From: Noviherbaspirillum saxi
GTDB lineage: Bacteria; Pseudomonadota; Gammaproteobacteria; Burkholderiales; Burkholderiaceae_D
DNA length: 64,000 bases
Reading direction: 5' to 3'
NCBI RefSeq assembly: GCF_003591035.1
Contig: NZ_QYUO01000001.1
Coordinates: 2,914,001 to 2,978,000, forward strand
The position numbers were made by a program, and so were the translations under genes. The notes under the pieces were generated by a model. The model searched no databases and was not told where the DNA came from. It saw only the letters and a program-made list of their open reading frames with translations. Within the stretch, counting starts at the first letter, position 1, and every line of letters begins with the position of its first letter. Shown here one piece after another: positions 63,379 through 64,000 of the stretch.

Positions 63379-64000
63379 ATGGCCACGACCGATTACGACA
63401 TTGCAATCTGCGGCGCCGGTCCGGTCGGACTGGCGCTGGCCTTGCTGCTGGCGCAGCGCGGGATGGCTGCGGCAGGCATCGCGCTGATCGATGCCAAAAC
63501 ACCGGAGCAGGCCGCGCAAGACCCTCGTTCCATTGCTCTTTCGTATGGCAGCCGCCAGGTGCTGGAGCAGATCGGCAGCTGGCCCATCGCGGCCGATGAA
63601 ATACATGACATTCATGTGTCGCGCCGGGGGCATTTCGGCCGCACGCTGATCCAGCGTGATGAATATCGGCTGCCGGCTCTCGGCTATGTCGCGCGCTACG
63701 GTGCGCTGGTGTCGGCACTCGCCGCAGAGGCGCGGCAGGCTGCCATTACCATGCTGCGCCCTGTGCAGATCGATAGCTTTACCGAACATGTGGACCGGGT
63801 TGAATTGCAGTTTGCCGACGACAAACGCATCAGCGCGCAAATCATGGTGCAGGCTGAAGGCGGCGTGTATTCCGAGCAGGCGGCCAAGGCCACGCGGCGT
63901 GATTATGAGCAGACGGCGATCATTGCCCATGTCACTGCAAGCGTTCCCGTTGCGCATCGCGCGTTCGAGCGTTTTACCGATCAGGGACCGCTTGCCTTGC
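63379..64000 (+). CDS. ubiH: UbiH-type FAD monooxygenase, partial at right edge
   Basis: About 207 residues are visible before the window ends. The ATG at 63379 leads to TTDYDIAICGAGPVGLALAL, the FAD-binding GxGPxGL motif, and then DPRSIALSYGSRQVLEQIGS, where the conserved R-SIALS pattern marks the UbiH/UbiF/VisC family. These flavin hydroxylases add hydroxyl groups to the ubiquinone ring. The place after pepP favours UbiH (C4 hydroxylation) over UbiF, but VisC/UbiI cannot be excluded. Confidence 0.85.
   Translation, partial: MATTDYDIAICGAGPVGLALALLLAQRGMAAAGIALIDAKTPEQAAQDPRSIALSYGSRQVLEQIGSWPIAADEIHDIHVSRRGHFGRTLIQRDEYRLPALGYVARYGALVSALAAEARQAAITMLRPVQIDSFTEHVDRVELQFADDKRISAQIMVQAEGGVYSEQAAKATRRDYEQTAIIAHVTASVPVAHRAFERFTDQGPLAL

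Overview
The window looks like a chromosomal segment of a betaproteobacterium, most probably Oxalobacteraceae close to Herminiimonas/Janthinobacterium. This is inferred from gene content and order (lptD-surA-pdxA-rsmA facing amgK-murU-pepP-ubiH; sbp-EAL-cysT-cysW-cysA-cysB), protein style and abundant intergenic palindromic repeats. No database search was possible. No rRNA, tRNA or CRISPR array was seen.

Layout. 1-5.4 kb: a partial gene, a DUF6311-type membrane protein, a livM remnant, a GNAT acetyltransferase and a two-repeat protein that has probably lost its 5' end. 5.9-14 kb is an accessory island: a DUF5710 protein, a Fic AMP-transferase, a nucleotidyltransferase-fold protein, and four toxin-antitoxin modules (Phd/RelE, HigBA, AbiE, RelE-like/HTH). 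Three of the four toxins are broken while every antitoxin or regulator is intact. 14.2-23.8 kb is a minus-strand glycosylation and sugar-modification cluster (DegT aminotransferase, BKACE, NeuD-like acyltransferase, three glycosyltransferases, a methyltransferase). It lies directly downstream of a 1269-residue DUF4214/RTX S-layer-like protein (24.2-28.0 kb) that ends in a strong terminator.

29.4-35.6 kb holds a tightly packed FecR-domain / CHASE2-cyclase / TPR-beta-barrel operon divergent from a Crp-type regulator with a good cNMP-binding motif, suggesting a self-contained nucleotide-signalling module. 36.0-42.2 kb is the sulfate uptake locus, with a catalytically degenerate EAL protein between sbp and cysT. 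42.5-54.4 kb is the most interesting part. It contains an AraC regulator, a four-gene export-like operon (C39 peptidase, coiled-coil beta-barrel, FadL-like barrel, DUF2059 protein), a MalT/LuxR-type regulator split by a frameshift, and a divergent four-gene operon of small exported proteins sharing an N-terminal [DE]xxLSxVxGxDGxS motif. Two of these four end in the same Trp-Ala-His. I read this as a fibre/pilus-like (Fil/Fap-like) surface system. 54.7-64.0 kb is conserved core: rsmA, pdxA, surA and lptD on minus, amgK, murU, pepP and partial ubiH on plus.

Intergenic spaces carry several repeat families. One is a roughly 270-bp MITE-like element in four copies, one of them interrupted by a second roughly 355-bp element with 33-bp terminal inverted repeats.
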